A DNA stretch of 64,000 nt from Amoebidium appalachense (Eukaryota; Ichthyosporea): positions 17,484,001 through 17,548,000 of the forward strand of contig CAVNZM010000002.1 of NCBI GenBank assembly GCA_963693365.1, given 5' to 3'. The notes beneath the pieces were generated by a model. It did no database searches, had not been told where the DNA came from, and worked only from the letters and a program-made list of their open reading frames with translations. Both the position numbers and the translations under genes were made by a program. Of this stretch, positions 48,875 to 58,733 are shown piece by piece (the first letter of the stretch is position 1; each line of letters begins with the position of its first letter).

Positions 48875-48879
48875 GCTGG
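48875..48879. repeat. Target site duplication, left copy
   Basis: gctgg directly outside the left LTR, matched by gctgg at 57235-57239 directly outside the right LTR. The five-base length is usual for Ty3/gypsy integrase. Confidence 0.9.
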
Positions 48880-49603
48880 TGTCGTATCCTAATGTATGTG
48901 TACTAGAGACGCGGTACTCCACTAAGTGTACACACACGAAAAGGAACGAACGTGTACAGAAAAACGGTAAAGTTTATTCAGACCAGGCTCCGACGGGCAA
49001 ACTTAGATCCGAACGGAATGAGTCTAAGTTACGACTGAGGCCATCAAGGCCGTGCCCTACAAGATCATCATCACCTGGCCCCCTACGATGCCACATTCCA
49101 TTAACATTCCGATCTACTTTTATCGTGCGCCTGCACGAGCTAAGTCGATCTACTCAACTAATATATTTATCCAAGTCTCACCCCTCACCCTTCCCCTAGT
49201 GGCACCGCAGAGTCTAATTCTACATTTCATACTATCTCCCTCCCCCCTCCCTCCCCCCTTTCCTCTGTCATCGAAATATATAAATACGTTTGGCAGCATA
49301 CACTATCAGAACTTGCCAATATTTACAAAAGGGCTTCTGCCCGAACAATCACATTCCTAAGTCCTCCTACGATCTATCCTACACACTAATTAGAATTCTA
49401 TTGGTCGGCTGTCCCAGCTGACGTGGTCCTGCCCTGCGCCGGCAGAGGCAAGATGATGCACGCAGCTGCACAGCTATCTTGAGGCCCCGGACTTGATCTT
49501 GATGATCTGTGGACCCGGGCCACCCCCCCCCCCCCCCCCCCCCCCCCCCCCGATCTCGATCGTAGACTTAGGCTAATCTGCTGAGACGGATTAGTATATG
49601 TCA
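48880..49603 (-). repeat. 3' LTR (element sense)
   Basis: 724 bp, near-identical to 56517-57234. It holds a TATA-like 'aaatatataaatacg' stretch and a C-tract near 49525-49550 that is about six bases longer than in the other LTR. Confidence 0.95.
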
Positions 49604-49616
49604 ACTCCCCCCCCGG
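49604..49616 (-). other. Polypurine tract of the retrotransposon
   Basis: On the minus strand, ccggggggggagt abuts the first base of the 3' LTR. This is the position expected for the plus-strand DNA primer. Confidence 0.7.
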
Positions 49617-49807
49617 CCCTCGGAAAAGCTGAGTCCCAACCTCAGTCACATTACATCTAACACCCCCTAAAAAGACATAGACTAATCAGTCTCCTAAAAA
49701 AAATTAAATTAAATAAATTACGAAGAAAAATAATAAATTAATCTACACCATAAGCTTGATACCTACGGAGACACCTATGATAATAAATTAAATTCCTACG
49801 ACTACGT

Positions 49808-50494
49808 TCACACTCCTCCTCGGTCTCCTCCCCTCCCTCCCCCTCCCCCCGTGTGTCTACGTGTATTTGCATCACTCCCCCCCCCGGCCCCCTCCCCCAC
49901 CGACTTTTTCACACCACGATTAAACTGAGGAATAACTCTCTTTGGCCGAGAGGGAGCACTAGGCAACTCCCTCTGCACTAATCTAGCCTCATAAGCACGA
50001 ATAGAAAACGGGCAATCCAAATGAAACTCAGGCAACCACTGATCTTCCTGATAACCTCCCTCAAAACGAATTAAATAATAATTTACCTTACCTTCCTTAC
50101 CTTCGATAACCTTTTTATCCATAATTTTATCTACTGCAGCCTCCGATACATCCACCGACCCGTCATAGTCGGGGGTGAATGCATCTAACACTCGACGGCC
50201 CTCCGGCCGTTTAACCCTAAGGGCCCTATCATAATATTCCTTTATATCATCTACATTATAAAATCTAACATCACTCTCATTATCTAACCTCTGCACCTTA
50301 TATTCCGTCGGACCTAACCTAGCCACTATTTTATACGGACCGATAAAAAGAGGCAACCATTTCTTACCATACTTACGAAGACCTTCACCTTCACCCTTAC
50401 CTTCCTGCTCCTGCTTATATCTCTTTTTCCTAGTATGATCCCTAATTAAAACTAAAGTACCCTCGGCAAATTCACGTAACGGACGTGTGGACAC
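49808..50494 (-). CDS. Integrase C-terminus: GPY/F motif and chromodomain
   Basis: A 228-residue open frame continues the integrase in another frame. The GPY/F-type motif reads KWLPLFIGPYKIVARLG. A chromodomain follows about 65 residues later, with the pattern VDKIMDKKVIEGK and YYLIRFEGGYQEDQWLP, and then a Gly-rich tail. Chromodomains in this family are thought to steer integration to marked chromatin. The frame joins the integrase frame if the G-run at 50611-50617 (seven Gs) differs in length. Confidence 0.85.
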   Translation of the reverse strand: MSTRPLREFAEGTLVLIRDHTRKKRYKQEQEGKGEGEGLRKYGKKWLPLFIGPYKIVARLGPTEYKVQRLDNESDVRFYNVDDIKEYYDRALRVKRPEGRRVLDAFTPDYDGSVDVSEAAVDKIMDKKVIEGKEGKVNYYLIRFEGGYQEDQWLPEFHLDCPFSIRAYEARLVQRELPSAPSRPKRVIPQFNRGVKKSVGEGAGGGSDANTRRHTGGGGGRGGDRGGV

Positions 50495-50598
50495 GTCTGT
50501 ACGTGCCTGTGCCTGCTGTGTACGGGCCAGAGCTGCATCACGTGCAGCCCGGGCCCGGGTTAGTAGCTGCTCCCGGAACTCAGTCCAGTGGGGATAGG

Positions 50599-51669
50599 TT
50601 AGTCGGTCAGCCCCCCCATCGGCAAAAGTGCCGTATCTAACAAACTAATAGCCTCCTGCCCATAGACCAAATAAAACGGAGAAAAACCAGTCACAGCATG
50701 AGGGGTAGAATTATATGAATGAGCAATAAACCTAGACATATGATCCCAATCATTAGCCTCCACATCCACCATTTTGCCAAAGGACTTCTGAAACACTGCA
50801 TGCACACGTTCAGAGATGGCATTTGCTTGAGGGTGATATGCAGACGTAGTGATATGAGCTACCCTTAAAATTTTACACACCTCCGACACCAACTGATTTA
50901 AAAACACACAACTCCTATCCGTTAACAAAACACGAGGACAACCAAACCTAAGACAAATTTCATCCACAAAAATACGAGCAAACAAAACGGCATTAGCAGT
51001 GGGGAGAGGAAAAACTTCAACCCAACGAGTGGCCACATCGGTGACGGTAACAAGAACAGTGTTACCCTCAACCGTAGAATTAAAAGGACCGACCACATCC
51101 ACTGCTACCCTTTCAAACATACGAACATTAAAATCCCTAATAAACGACGGGCGGGAACGAGAGTGGGGACTCTCATTCCTTTCCTGACAATGCATGCATG
51201 ACAACACATAATCCCTCACCTCCCTACTCATACCCGGCCAAAAATACGAACGATTAACACGAAGCAACGTCCTATTTACACCTAAATGACCAGCCATGGG
51301 ATGCTCATGCACCATATGCAAAACCTCAGGCACAAGTGCCGTCGGGACCCAAACTCGGTGTCCGTCTGGCCCAGAACAATGATAAACTAAATCCTGCTCT
51401 ACCTGACACATTTTTGCTAACTTAGCTACCTTAATCATCTGCCTTTTATTTTTAAATTTAATCGAATCAACCGGCCCCTTTAAATAATTCTTAACCAGAC
51501 CAATCAACACATCTTCCTCCTGAGCTAAGATCAAAGCCGTAGGTGCTAAGGCAGGGGCCGAGCCATGAGACTCGGTCCCGACCTCCGACACTGACAAATA
51601 CCTCCCCCCCCCTCCCCTACACTTATAAGCAAGCAACCCCGGAGCCCAAGAAGAAACATCAACAGACAC
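50599..51669 (-). CDS. Retrotransposon integrase (HHCC zinc motif and DDE core)
   Basis: 356-residue open frame. The N-terminal zinc motif is HPMAGHLG followed by CMHCQ. The catalytic core has D in VAVDVVG, D in LLTDRS and E in ISERVH. Exactly 35 residues lie between the second and third acidic residues, the D-D35E spacing of retroviral-type integrases. All catalytic residues are intact. The frame ends at a G-run. Confidence 0.92.
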   Translation of the reverse strand: MSVDVSSWAPGLLAYKCRGGGGRYLSVSEVGTESHGSAPALAPTALILAQEEDVLIGLVKNYLKGPVDSIKFKNKRQMIKVAKLAKMCQVEQDLVYHCSGPDGHRVWVPTALVPEVLHMVHEHPMAGHLGVNRTLLRVNRSYFWPGMSREVRDYVLSCMHCQERNESPHSRSRPSFIRDFNVRMFERVAVDVVGPFNSTVEGNTVLVTVTDVATRWVEVFPLPTANAVLFARIFVDEICLRFGCPRVLLTDRSCVFLNQLVSEVCKILRVAHITTSAYHPQANAISERVHAVFQKSFGKMVDVEANDWDHMSRFIAHSYNSTPHAVTGFSPFYLVYGQEAISLLDTALLPMGGLTD

Positions 51670-51720
51670 AGCATCTATTCCTTTCTGCTCACTCTCCCCC
51701 CCTTCCCCCCTCCCCCCCCG

Positions 51721-53361
51721 TCACTCACTAGCCCCCCCCTCCCCCTCCTTCTCTTCTTCAAACAAAATATAAGCAGCACGAGAGAGAGCATCACAGTCAA
51801 CCATTGTTTCACCCTTGGCATAAAACAATTTATAGGAGAACTCACCGAGAGCCGCGGCCCACTTCTGCATCCTCTCGTTGACCAGACGAGTGGTGCCGGC
51901 CATGGCTAGGCAGGGCTTGTGGTCGGTGTAGACCTCAAACGTCCTGCCTGCGAGTATATACCTCCATGCCTGTGAGACTGCCCAAAAGATAGCATGGGAC
52001 TCTCTCTCCGGATTGCTATATCTACGTTCACTTTTACTAAATGAACGACTAGCATAAGCAATCACTCTATCCTGCCCCTCCTGCACTTGATATAACACGG
52101 CCCCCTCAGCAACCTTACTTGCATCACACCGAACTTTAAACATCCCCCCCCCGGCCGAAAGATCAGGATGAACAAGCATACTCGAAGACTGCAAAGCTAA
52201 CTTAAGCTTTTCGAAAGCAGAAACAGCATCAACATTCCAATCTATTCTATTCTTCTTCTCCCCCCCCGTCTGACTAGTTAACGGCAAAGCAAGCATACTA
52301 TAATCCTTAATATAACGACGAAGATAATTAGTTAAACCTAAAAATTGCCTTAGTTGAGTGACAGTCTGAGGACGGGGCCACTCAACTATGGCCCGGATTT
52401 TCTCCGGATCAGGGGCAAGACCATTACTAGACACAATATGACCTAAAAACTTAACCTCCGGCACACCAATCACAGTCTTGCTACCGCTAATGCGAAGACC
52501 AGACTCACCCAAAGCTAAAAATACTTTTTCACAATTATTAACTAGCTCCTCAAATGACCTACCTTTAATTAAAACATCATCCAAATAAGGGTGGCATACA
52601 TCCAAATGAGGGTGGAGAATTTTATACATTACCCGGCACAACATAGCTGGAGAGGAGAGCAAACCCATCGGCACCACCTTGTACTGGAACAGCTGGTCAC
52701 CCAGTGCAAAGGCAGTCTTCTCCTTGCTGCTCTCCTCCAACCTTATCTGCCAAAAAGCTGCTTTTAAATCAAGTTTAGCAAAGTGAGTATAGCCGTGCAG
52801 CTGTGAAAGCTGCTCGTCTATGTTAGGGAGAGGCCATTGGTCTGCCTTAGTGATCCGATTCAGAGCCCTGTAATCGTTCACTAGACGCCAAGACCCGTCG
52901 GGCTTCTTAACCAATAGCACCGGACTTCTCCACGGACTCGAACTATGCTCCACATGACCCTTTTTTAACATATCACTCACTATTATTAGCGCATCCGACA
53001 ATTTATACTGCTCCATTCTATAGCTAGGCATCACTACCGGCCTATTATCACCTGTGTCGATCTGCATTTCAAACCCTTTAACGAAGCCTACGTCGTTATC
53101 ATCGGCCAGAAATGCAAACCGAGTCCTATCAAATAACTTAGCTAGCAATTTTTTCTGTTCTACCGTCCAATCCCCCTCCTTCATACCAAACGGCAATACT
53201 AACTCCGGGTTACCCCCATCACAAGTGGATGCATCCTTATTCACCGGAGTGCCACTTAACATTTCACCTCCTGTATTACATCGGTGCTGCTCGGGGTGAG
53301 GTTGAGGTACCTCCGGATATAGGCGGTCACCCTTAGCACCCCCCTCCCCCCGGCACACCAA
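51721..53361 (-). CDS. Retrotransposon reverse transcriptase and RNase H
   Basis: 546-residue open frame. RT motifs include WRSPVLLVKKPDGSWRLVND, AKLDLKAAFWQI, FQYKVVPMGLLSSPA and the catalytic box YLDD in HPYLDDVLI. Thumb sequence FLGHIVSSNGL follows. RNase H has RCDASKVAEGAVLYQ, PERESHA and YTDHKPC. The catalytic residues of both activities look intact. The frame starts and ends at G-rich runs where it changes register with its neighbours. Confidence 0.93.
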   Translation of the reverse strand: MVCRGEGGAKGDRLYPEVPQPHPEQHRCNTGGEMLSGTPVNKDASTCDGGNPELVLPFGMKEGDWTVEQKKLLAKLFDRTRFAFLADDNDVGFVKGFEMQIDTGDNRPVVMPSYRMEQYKLSDALIIVSDMLKKGHVEHSSSPWRSPVLLVKKPDGSWRLVNDYRALNRITKADQWPLPNIDEQLSQLHGYTHFAKLDLKAAFWQIRLEESSKEKTAFALGDQLFQYKVVPMGLLSSPAMLCRVMYKILHPHLDVCHPYLDDVLIKGRSFEELVNNCEKVFLALGESGLRISGSKTVIGVPEVKFLGHIVSSNGLAPDPEKIRAIVEWPRPQTVTQLRQFLGLTNYLRRYIKDYSMLALPLTSQTGGEKKNRIDWNVDAVSAFEKLKLALQSSSMLVHPDLSAGGGMFKVRCDASKVAEGAVLYQVQEGQDRVIAYASRSFSKSERRYSNPERESHAIFWAVSQAWRYILAGRTFEVYTDHKPCLAMAGTTRLVNERMQKWAAALGEFSYKLFYAKGETMVDCDALSRAAYILFEEEKEGEGGASE

Positions 53362-54292
53362 TGCCCCCGGGCAATTCCTGATGAGTTAGTGCATGTATGT
53401 GGGGGGCCAGGTCTGTGGCCACCCTGCCCCCCACGGTGTTGGTTAACCCGTCAGATCCACGGGTTAGACCAACACCCTCCCCCCCTGCCTGCACATTCTC
53501 ACACCCGGGGTGACCCTCCTTCCTCTTGGGGGTCGGGGGAGTGGGACCGGTGCTGTCCTGGTCCCCCCCCCCATCGTGTCGGGTGACATTTTGGTGGCTA
53601 ACGTTAAATAAAGTTGTTCCCCCTCCTCCTGAGTCACCCTTCGAGCCGGCATCCTCCTTTTGGGTAATAAGAGAGACCTCTATACTACCAATCTCATTAG
53701 TGAAACTACCGACGGAAACACCTGACCTAATCACTATAGGCTCGATGCCCGGATTCCCTAATTCTATTTCTATTGTCTTATCCGGCCATACCCTACTAAG
53801 GGTCCATTGGGCCACCTCCTGAAATGGGGTTTTCGGAGTAAAAACCCCTAAATCCCCTATCCTAACATGATTGCCGGCCCGGACACGTACCGTTTGGCAC
53901 TGATAAGGCTCGATTACTACTTCAGCTACCGTTCTAGCACCAGACTGATAACCGTCGAGCCCATCATGGGTTTTAATTTTAACGCCGGACTGCAATTCTA
54001 AAACATTCGTACGTTCAAACAAAGCATTCACATGTCTACGGAAAAATGGGGCTCCCAACAAAACACTTTGAGCTAAATCCTTAACCACATAACAAGCAAT
54101 ATGCATAGCCTGGCCACCTATCTCACACGGCAACACACAAACACCTTCCACAGACATACTACTATTATTAGCACTACCTAAGGCTGTGCTAGAAGCATCT
54201 AAAATAGGAATTTCCCCCCCCGGCCTGATTAAAACGACGAATAAACGAAGCATGCACACAATTAACCTGAGCCCCTCCATCGAGCAAAGCAA
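53333..54292 (-). CDS. Retrotransposon protease (C-terminal part) and linker
   Basis: 319-residue open frame overlapping the frames on both sides. It carries the second half of an aspartic protease (VVKDLAQSVLLGAPFFRRHV, matching the conserved LG-x-F end of retropepsins). A long linker to RT follows. The first half of the protease is in the frame 54189-54890. The switch falls on an eight-G run (54214-54221). Confidence 0.8.
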   Translation of the reverse strand: MLCSMEGLRLIVCMLRLFVVLIRPGGEIPILDASSTALGSANNSSMSVEGVCVLPCEIGGQAMHIACYVVKDLAQSVLLGAPFFRRHVNALFERTNVLELQSGVKIKTHDGLDGYQSGARTVAEVVIEPYQCQTVRVRAGNHVRIGDLGVFTPKTPFQEVAQWTLSRVWPDKTIEIELGNPGIEPIVIRSGVSVGSFTNEIGSIEVSLITQKEDAGSKGDSGGGGTTLFNVSHQNVTRHDGGGDQDSTGPTPPTPKRKEGHPGCENVQAGGEGVGLTRGSDGLTNTVGGRVATDLAPHIHALTHQELPGGIGVPGGGGC

Positions 54293-54890
54293 CAGCCTTC
54301 AACTTACCATCAGCTAACCATACGTCTATATAATGCCGGCTAAAACCAACTAAATCCTCCTCCAATTCAAGCAACACATCATCACTCACACCCAATCCCT
54401 GCCCACGAAGACTCACACCCTCGATACCTACGTGCAACATACCTACCTGTGGTGCCTGCACGGGTGGGGTGGGGTGTGTATGTGGTGTGGGTGGTGGTGG
54501 AGTGTGTGTGTGTGATGTGTGGGTGGGTGGTGTGTGTGTGTTTGGTGTATGTGTGGGTGTGTGTGTGGGTGTAGGTGTGTCTGCAACCGTCGTATGTTGT
54601 TGTGGTGGTGTGTTTCTACGTGTCTGTGCCTTCGCCCCCCTTCCCCCTTTACTCGTGTGTGTCCCCCCCCCTCCCGGAAACAATGGCACAGAAACCCCCT
54701 CCGGTGTGGTTAGAACAAACACCGGGTTGGGACAAGAAACACTGAGACCATCCACTTGTGGCTGGGGAACCTCCCCCAACCACAAAACATTCACACCATT
54801 CATACCTTTGGTAGAGTCACCCCACAAACATTCATGCCATACCACCTCGACGCTGTCTTGAGGACCCACGACGATGCCCGGCTCCCACAC
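54189..54890 (-). CDS. Retrotransposon protease (N-terminal part)
   Basis: Open frame whose last 40 residues carry the active-site loop KAVALLDGGAQVNCVHAS. The usual D-S/T-G is D-G-G here. A Thr/Pro-rich low-complexity stretch encoded by a microsatellite-like block (54480-54570) precedes it. The frame breaks at the following G-run. The open frame continues some 30 codons upstream of the first Met. Confidence 0.75.
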   Translation of the reverse strand: MWEPGIVVGPQDSVEVVWHECLWGDSTKGMNGVNVLWLGEVPQPQVDGLSVSCPNPVFVLTTPEGVSVPLFPGGGGTHTSKGGRGAKAQTRRNTPPQQHTTVADTPTPTHTPTHTPNTHTPPTHTSHTHTPPPPTPHTHPTPPVQAPQVGMLHVGIEGVSLRGQGLGVSDDVLLELEEDLVGFSRHYIDVWLADGKLKAVALLDGGAQVNCVHASFIRRFNQAGGGNSYFRCF

Positions 54891-55024
54891 GTATCGGGGC
54901 GGTGAGGGGGCAAAGGGAAGCTTAACCTGGGGTGGGGGAGGGTGAAGGTTCTCTGCAACCTGGGGGGGACCGATACTGTCCCCCCCCCTCCCTCAGTGAC
55001 CCCAGCTTCCCCCTCCCCCGGAAC

Positions 55025-56359
55025 TCAATAGCTCTTGTAACTACGGCAATATGCAGCAGAGTGCCCTTGCCGGCCACAAAAGTAACATGCACCAAAGAAG
55101 GGGCCAGGGGGGACTTCAAAACCTTGGCGCAAAGCATAACCGGGAGCCCGGTCATGCTGGGGGGGCCCACCGTGTGCACCACGGCCCCCCCTTCCCCCCT
55201 GCCCCCCTCGGCCTCTCTCACCACCATTTCCACCCCTCCCTCTACCCTGCCCAGCACCACGAGCAAGATAAGGGGCAAACCTCTCGGTGAACTGCTGCTG
55301 TTGTCCTCCACGTCCACCTCGGCCACGACCGCCGTGTCCACCCCGGTCGCCGCCATGGCCACCCCGGAAGCCGAAGCCCCCTCGGCCCGAGAAGACGGCC
55401 TGGGAGAGCTCGGCAACCTGCTTGACCAACATGGTGAGTGCATCTGGCTGTTCACCCTCTTTTTTCTCTTTTTCCCCCTTCTGTCCACTCTCCTTCTTTT
55501 TCTTGTCTACTTCCATCACCTCCTTTTTATCCCTCTTATTGAACTTCACCTCGTGCATGGCAAGCAAGTGACGTTTAACATGCAACACCACCTCATCTAC
55601 ATCATCATGCTCCCCAAACATGCGTGCAGTGTCTGTGTTTACTGAGAGAGCCTTACGAGCAAACTCGAATTTTTCCCTATCACTCACGTCACCAGCTAAC
55701 TCACAAAGGTCCTCAAAGACCCGATATTCCCTCTCAAAGAATGCACGAGCTTCTACGGGGGACATATCTAAAGTGGGAAAGGTATACTTCCATTCTCTGA
55801 GCTGGGCCCGGAAGGTACGGCGCCGGTCGGCCGTCAGGTATCGGCCGACGAGCCGGGCCGTATACTCGAGCTCGTTTTCCGGCCGTGTGAAGGCCTCGAG
55901 CTCCCCGTCCACGTCGTCGGTGCTGTTCTCGTCCTCGTCGTCGGGGATGAACCGTGCGGCCAGACGTTTCTGGCCGAGCGTCCGGGACACCATCTCGTCC
56001 CTCCCCTCGTCGTACTGCTGCTCGTATATACGAGCCGTCACCTGGGGGGCCTGCTCGGCCCGGTACGGGTGCTCCTCCATCAGGGTGCATAAGTCGGCCA
56101 TTGTTTTGTGGTCGATGCACTGTTTGATCATTAAGCACGAGGCCGCCACAGTGGGGGCCTTCTTTGTGTCTAACACTAGTGTGGGTGTGTTAGCTAGGAG
56201 TGTCCTAAGCCACCTAGGGATTTCCGAGTCGTGTTTGAGTGTAAAACTGAAAGCTGTGGTCTGTCTAACGTCTAGTGTATGAACCTGTGGTACCTGTGTG
56301 TGCAGGGAGCTATCCTCCGCTGCCAATGCGTAGAACATGTCTACGTTAAACTTAGCCAT
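55025..56359 (-). CDS. Retrotransposon gag (capsid and nucleocapsid)
   Basis: 444-residue open frame starting 157 bp inside the 5' LTR. A helical capsid-like region is followed by a Lys/Glu-rich stretch, an RGG-rich region and one CCHC knuckle (CYFCGRQGHSAAYC) just before the TGA stop. It is the intact first gene of the element. How pol is reached is unclear: the stop is followed by a nine-G run and the protease frame. Confidence 0.92.
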   Translation of the reverse strand: MAKFNVDMFYALAAEDSSLHTQVPQVHTLDVRQTTAFSFTLKHDSEIPRWLRTLLANTPTLVLDTKKAPTVAASCLMIKQCIDHKTMADLCTLMEEHPYRAEQAPQVTARIYEQQYDEGRDEMVSRTLGQKRLAARFIPDDEDENSTDDVDGELEAFTRPENELEYTARLVGRYLTADRRRTFRAQLREWKYTFPTLDMSPVEARAFFEREYRVFEDLCELAGDVSDREKFEFARKALSVNTDTARMFGEHDDVDEVVLHVKRHLLAMHEVKFNKRDKKEVMEVDKKKKESGQKGEKEKKEGEQPDALTMLVKQVAELSQAVFSGRGGFGFRGGHGGDRGGHGGRGRGGRGGQQQQFTERFAPYLARGAGQGRGRGGNGGERGRGGQGGRGGRGAHGGPPQHDRAPGYALRQGFEVPPGPFFGACYFCGRQGHSAAYCRSYKSY

Positions 56360-56516
56360 TGTGTGGTGTGTGCCCTAACTCGTGTGGTTGTGTTTATGTT
56401 TTTTTTTTTTGTTTGTTTTTTTTTTTTCTGTGTGTTTGAGGTGTAGCAACAGCCCAGAAGGAACTGTCACCGCGTTACCCTAGCGCGAAAAACCGCACTA
56501 AAAGAAAGGTGTAGCT

Positions 56517-57234
56517 TGTCGTATCCTAATGTATGTGTACTAGAGACGCGGTACTCCACTAAGTGTACACACACGAAAAGGAACGAACGTGTACAGAAAA
56601 ACGGTAAAGTTTATTCAGACCAGGCTCCGACGGGCAAACTTAGATCCGAACGGAATGAGTCTAAGTTACGACTGAGGCCATCAAGGCCGTGCCCTACAAG
56701 ATCATCATCACCTGGCCCCCTACGATGCCACATTCCATTAACATTCCGATCTACTTTTATCGTGCGCCTGCACGAGCTAAGTCGATCTACTCAACTAATA
56801 TATTTATCCAAGTCTCACCCCTCACCCTTCCCCTAGTGGCACTGCAGAGTCTAATTCTACATTTCATACTATCTCCCTCCCCCCTCCCTCCCCCCTTTCC
56901 TCTGTCATCGAAATATATAAATACGTTTGGCAGCATACACTATCAGAACTTGCCAATATTTACAAAAGGGCTTCTGCCCGAACAATCACATTCCTAAGTC
57001 CTCCTACGATCTATCCTACACACTAATTAGAATTCTATTGGTCGGCTGTCCCAGCTGACGTGGTCCTGCCCTGCGCCGGCAGAGGCAAGATGATGCACGC
57101 AGCTGCACAGCTATCTTGAGGCCCCGGACTTGATCTTGATGATCTGTGGACCCGGGCCACCCCCCCCCCCCCCCCCCCCCCCGATCTCGATCGTAGACTT
57201 AGGCTAATCTGCTGAGACGGATTAGTATATGTCA
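56517..57234 (-). repeat. 5' LTR (element sense)
   Basis: 718 bp, near-identical to 48880-49603. On the minus strand it ends ...GGATACGACA and is followed by agctacaccttt. That does not look like a usual initiator-Met tRNA primer site; self-priming or another tRNA is possible. Confidence 0.95.
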
Positions 57235-57239
57235 GCTGG
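57235..57239. repeat. Target site duplication, right copy
   Basis: gctgg directly outside the right LTR; see the left copy. Confidence 0.9.
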
Positions 57240-57794
57240 AACGGACGACAACATTCCGTCGCGCCGCATACTCACAAAGACAAACGGTTTTGCGTATACT
57301 GTACTAAACCCTTCAAAAAACCGACCGAGCCCACACATGCACAATGGCATGCACCAACTCCGAAAAATAGGAACTTGGTGCTACAAGCTTCACTTGAACA
57401 CACGCTTCACTTGAACACACCATGGGGGCAGAGCAATAGGCACACTAACTATGCTAGCGTGTGGTGGGGCGTACATAGCCTTTCATATCAGGTGGTGTGG
57501 AAAGACCGTGGAGTGCTGCTGCATGCAGTTGGCTTCTTTCTCTAAACAGAAACACAGATAGACTCTCCCCTCCATGAGACCCAAATAGCGCCATTACTTT
57601 TGAGGCTTTTGACAACCTTAGATGCGCTTCTAGTATAGACTTATTAAACGCGGCTAATTTCGAAAACCAAGACTTCCAGGACACAGGCAGAATTCGGACA
57701 GGTTTGTAGATAATCCGTTCGATTTTTCGCCAGTTTACACAGGGTATTCAAGACCCACAAACTTGAAGGCTTGCTGGCCTTATTGTGCGCCAAA
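57240..57794. other. Intergenic, upstream of the multi-TM gene
   Basis: Unique sequence without recognised genes or strong repeats. The exact tandem 'cttcacttgaacacac' at about 57388-57420 is the only repeat noted. It presumably holds the promoter of the gene at 57795. Confidence 0.5.
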
Positions 57795-58733
57795 ATGGCC
57801 AACGCAGAGGAAGGCGTGTTCCATACCGTTCTGCGAGGCACCACGGTGTTCTATGCCGTGTCTGTGCCCACGCTTACACTGGTCAACATGGGGGCCTCCT
57901 TCGTGTTGTTCAGGGCACGCCACAGCTTTCCTATTGCCGAGCAGAGACCCTTCCAGGCCCTTGCACTTGTCTGGGTGGCGAACATGTGGGCCCTATGGTA
58001 TATGTTCCGGTGGTTGGTGGAGGCCGGGCCCTACCTCCACATTCATCTAGGCAACAGCAACATCTACCAGACCCCGGCCGGATACACGTGGGGCATAGTT
58101 GTGCCGTGGCATCTGTTCGATATTACCGTCAAGTTCTCCTTCATGGCCCTTTGCACGCAGCTGGTGCTGCGCCACCTCGAGGTCCGCGCCATGCTCACGG
58201 GCAGCACCGTGACCGCCGACCGTGTGGCCGACATCATGTCCGTCACACGCAGAGGCCAGCGGGGAGGGTCCATGCCATTGGACACGGTGAGCCACCCGAC
58301 CAGCAACCGGGAGGAGGGCAAATGCAACCCACCACCACAGGTGGCCCCTGACCACCGCTGCAGTCTGGCCACCATCGACCTACCGGATGGGGTGCTGGAG
58401 GACAACCTGAAGGCAGTGGGCAAGCTGGGCCAAAGATACCGCCAGTATCGGCTCCATGCAAACATGGTGTTTGCGTGCCTGTGGTTTTTGTTCTGTGTAG
58501 GGGGCATGGCCGTGTTGTTTAGTCTCACCGACTGGAAGTTCGAGAAGGGCAGTGGGTTCATTATGGGTGTGGAGGTCGACAAAGCCTCCGACCTGATTTC
58601 ACTGGTGGCCAGCCTGCTGCTGCCCGTGGTGTCCCTCGCCTGTGCGCTGGCGCTGCGCACAGTGGCCTTCAATGACACAACATGGATGACACAGCGGAAA
58701 AAGATGCGAATCTGTGTCCCGATTAAACCCTGA
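57795..58733 (+). CDS. Multi-TM membrane protein, possibly the N-terminal half of a 7TM-RGS receptor
   Basis: 312-residue open frame from an ATG in good context (caaaATGg). Hydrophobic segments lie at about 16-39, 53-75, 98-125, 223-244 and 265-288. A polar loop of about 95 residues (126-220) separates the third and fourth. I do not recognise the family. RGS-domain sequence follows 3.2 kb downstream on the same strand, so this may be exon 1 of a receptor-like RGS protein, as in plant RGS1-type proteins. In that case the true donor lies before the stop, within a degenerate CCCGATT repeat that begins near 58716. Alone it would be an orphan membrane protein. Confidence 0.6.
   Translation: MANAEEGVFHTVLRGTTVFYAVSVPTLTLVNMGASFVLFRARHSFPIAEQRPFQALALVWVANMWALWYMFRWLVEAGPYLHIHLGNSNIYQTPAGYTWGIVVPWHLFDITVKFSFMALCTQLVLRHLEVRAMLTGSTVTADRVADIMSVTRRGQRGGSMPLDTVSHPTSNREEGKCNPPPQVAPDHRCSLATIDLPDGVLEDNLKAVGKLGQRYRQYRLHANMVFACLWFLFCVGGMAVLFSLTDWKFEKGSGFIMGVEVDKASDLISLVASLLLPVVSLACALALRTVAFNDTTWMTQRKKMRICVPIKP

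Larger units (their letters stand above)
43733..48879. other. Long intergenic stretch, no gene seen
   Basis: Holds a G-run (43818-43858), a (GT)n array (44162-44360), C-runs and G-runs around 44980-45340 and 45598-45629, a (TA)n run (46788-46811) and a 44-nt G-run (47520-47563). Sequence from about 45650 to 48870 is mostly unique and AT-richer. I translated the longer open frames there and recognise nothing. A bZIP palindrome and an E2F-like site near 46530-46580 are the only regulatory signals noted. Confidence 0.6.
48880..57234 (-). mobile_element. Ty3/gypsy LTR retrotransposon (chromovirus), complete
   Basis: An 8355-bp element inserted on the minus strand. Two LTRs (48880-49603 and 56517-57234) begin TGTCGTATCC and end TATATGTCA on the plus strand. 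The insertion is bounded by a 5-bp duplication, gctgg, at 48875-48879 and 57235-57239. Internal order in element sense: gag with a zinc knuckle, protease, reverse transcriptase, RNase H, integrase, GPY/F motif, chromodomain. That gag-PR-RT-RH-INT order plus a chromodomain defines the chromovirus branch of Ty3/gypsy. The LTRs differ by one substitution seen (49212 c versus 56843 t region) and by C-tract length, so the insertion is recent. Coding frames are broken, but the breaks lie on G-runs. Confidence 0.95.

Noticed and set aside
54922-55645. Overlapping frames on both strands inside the retrotransposon gag
   Set aside because: They mirror the GC-rich RGG-coding region of gag; shadows of the real frame.
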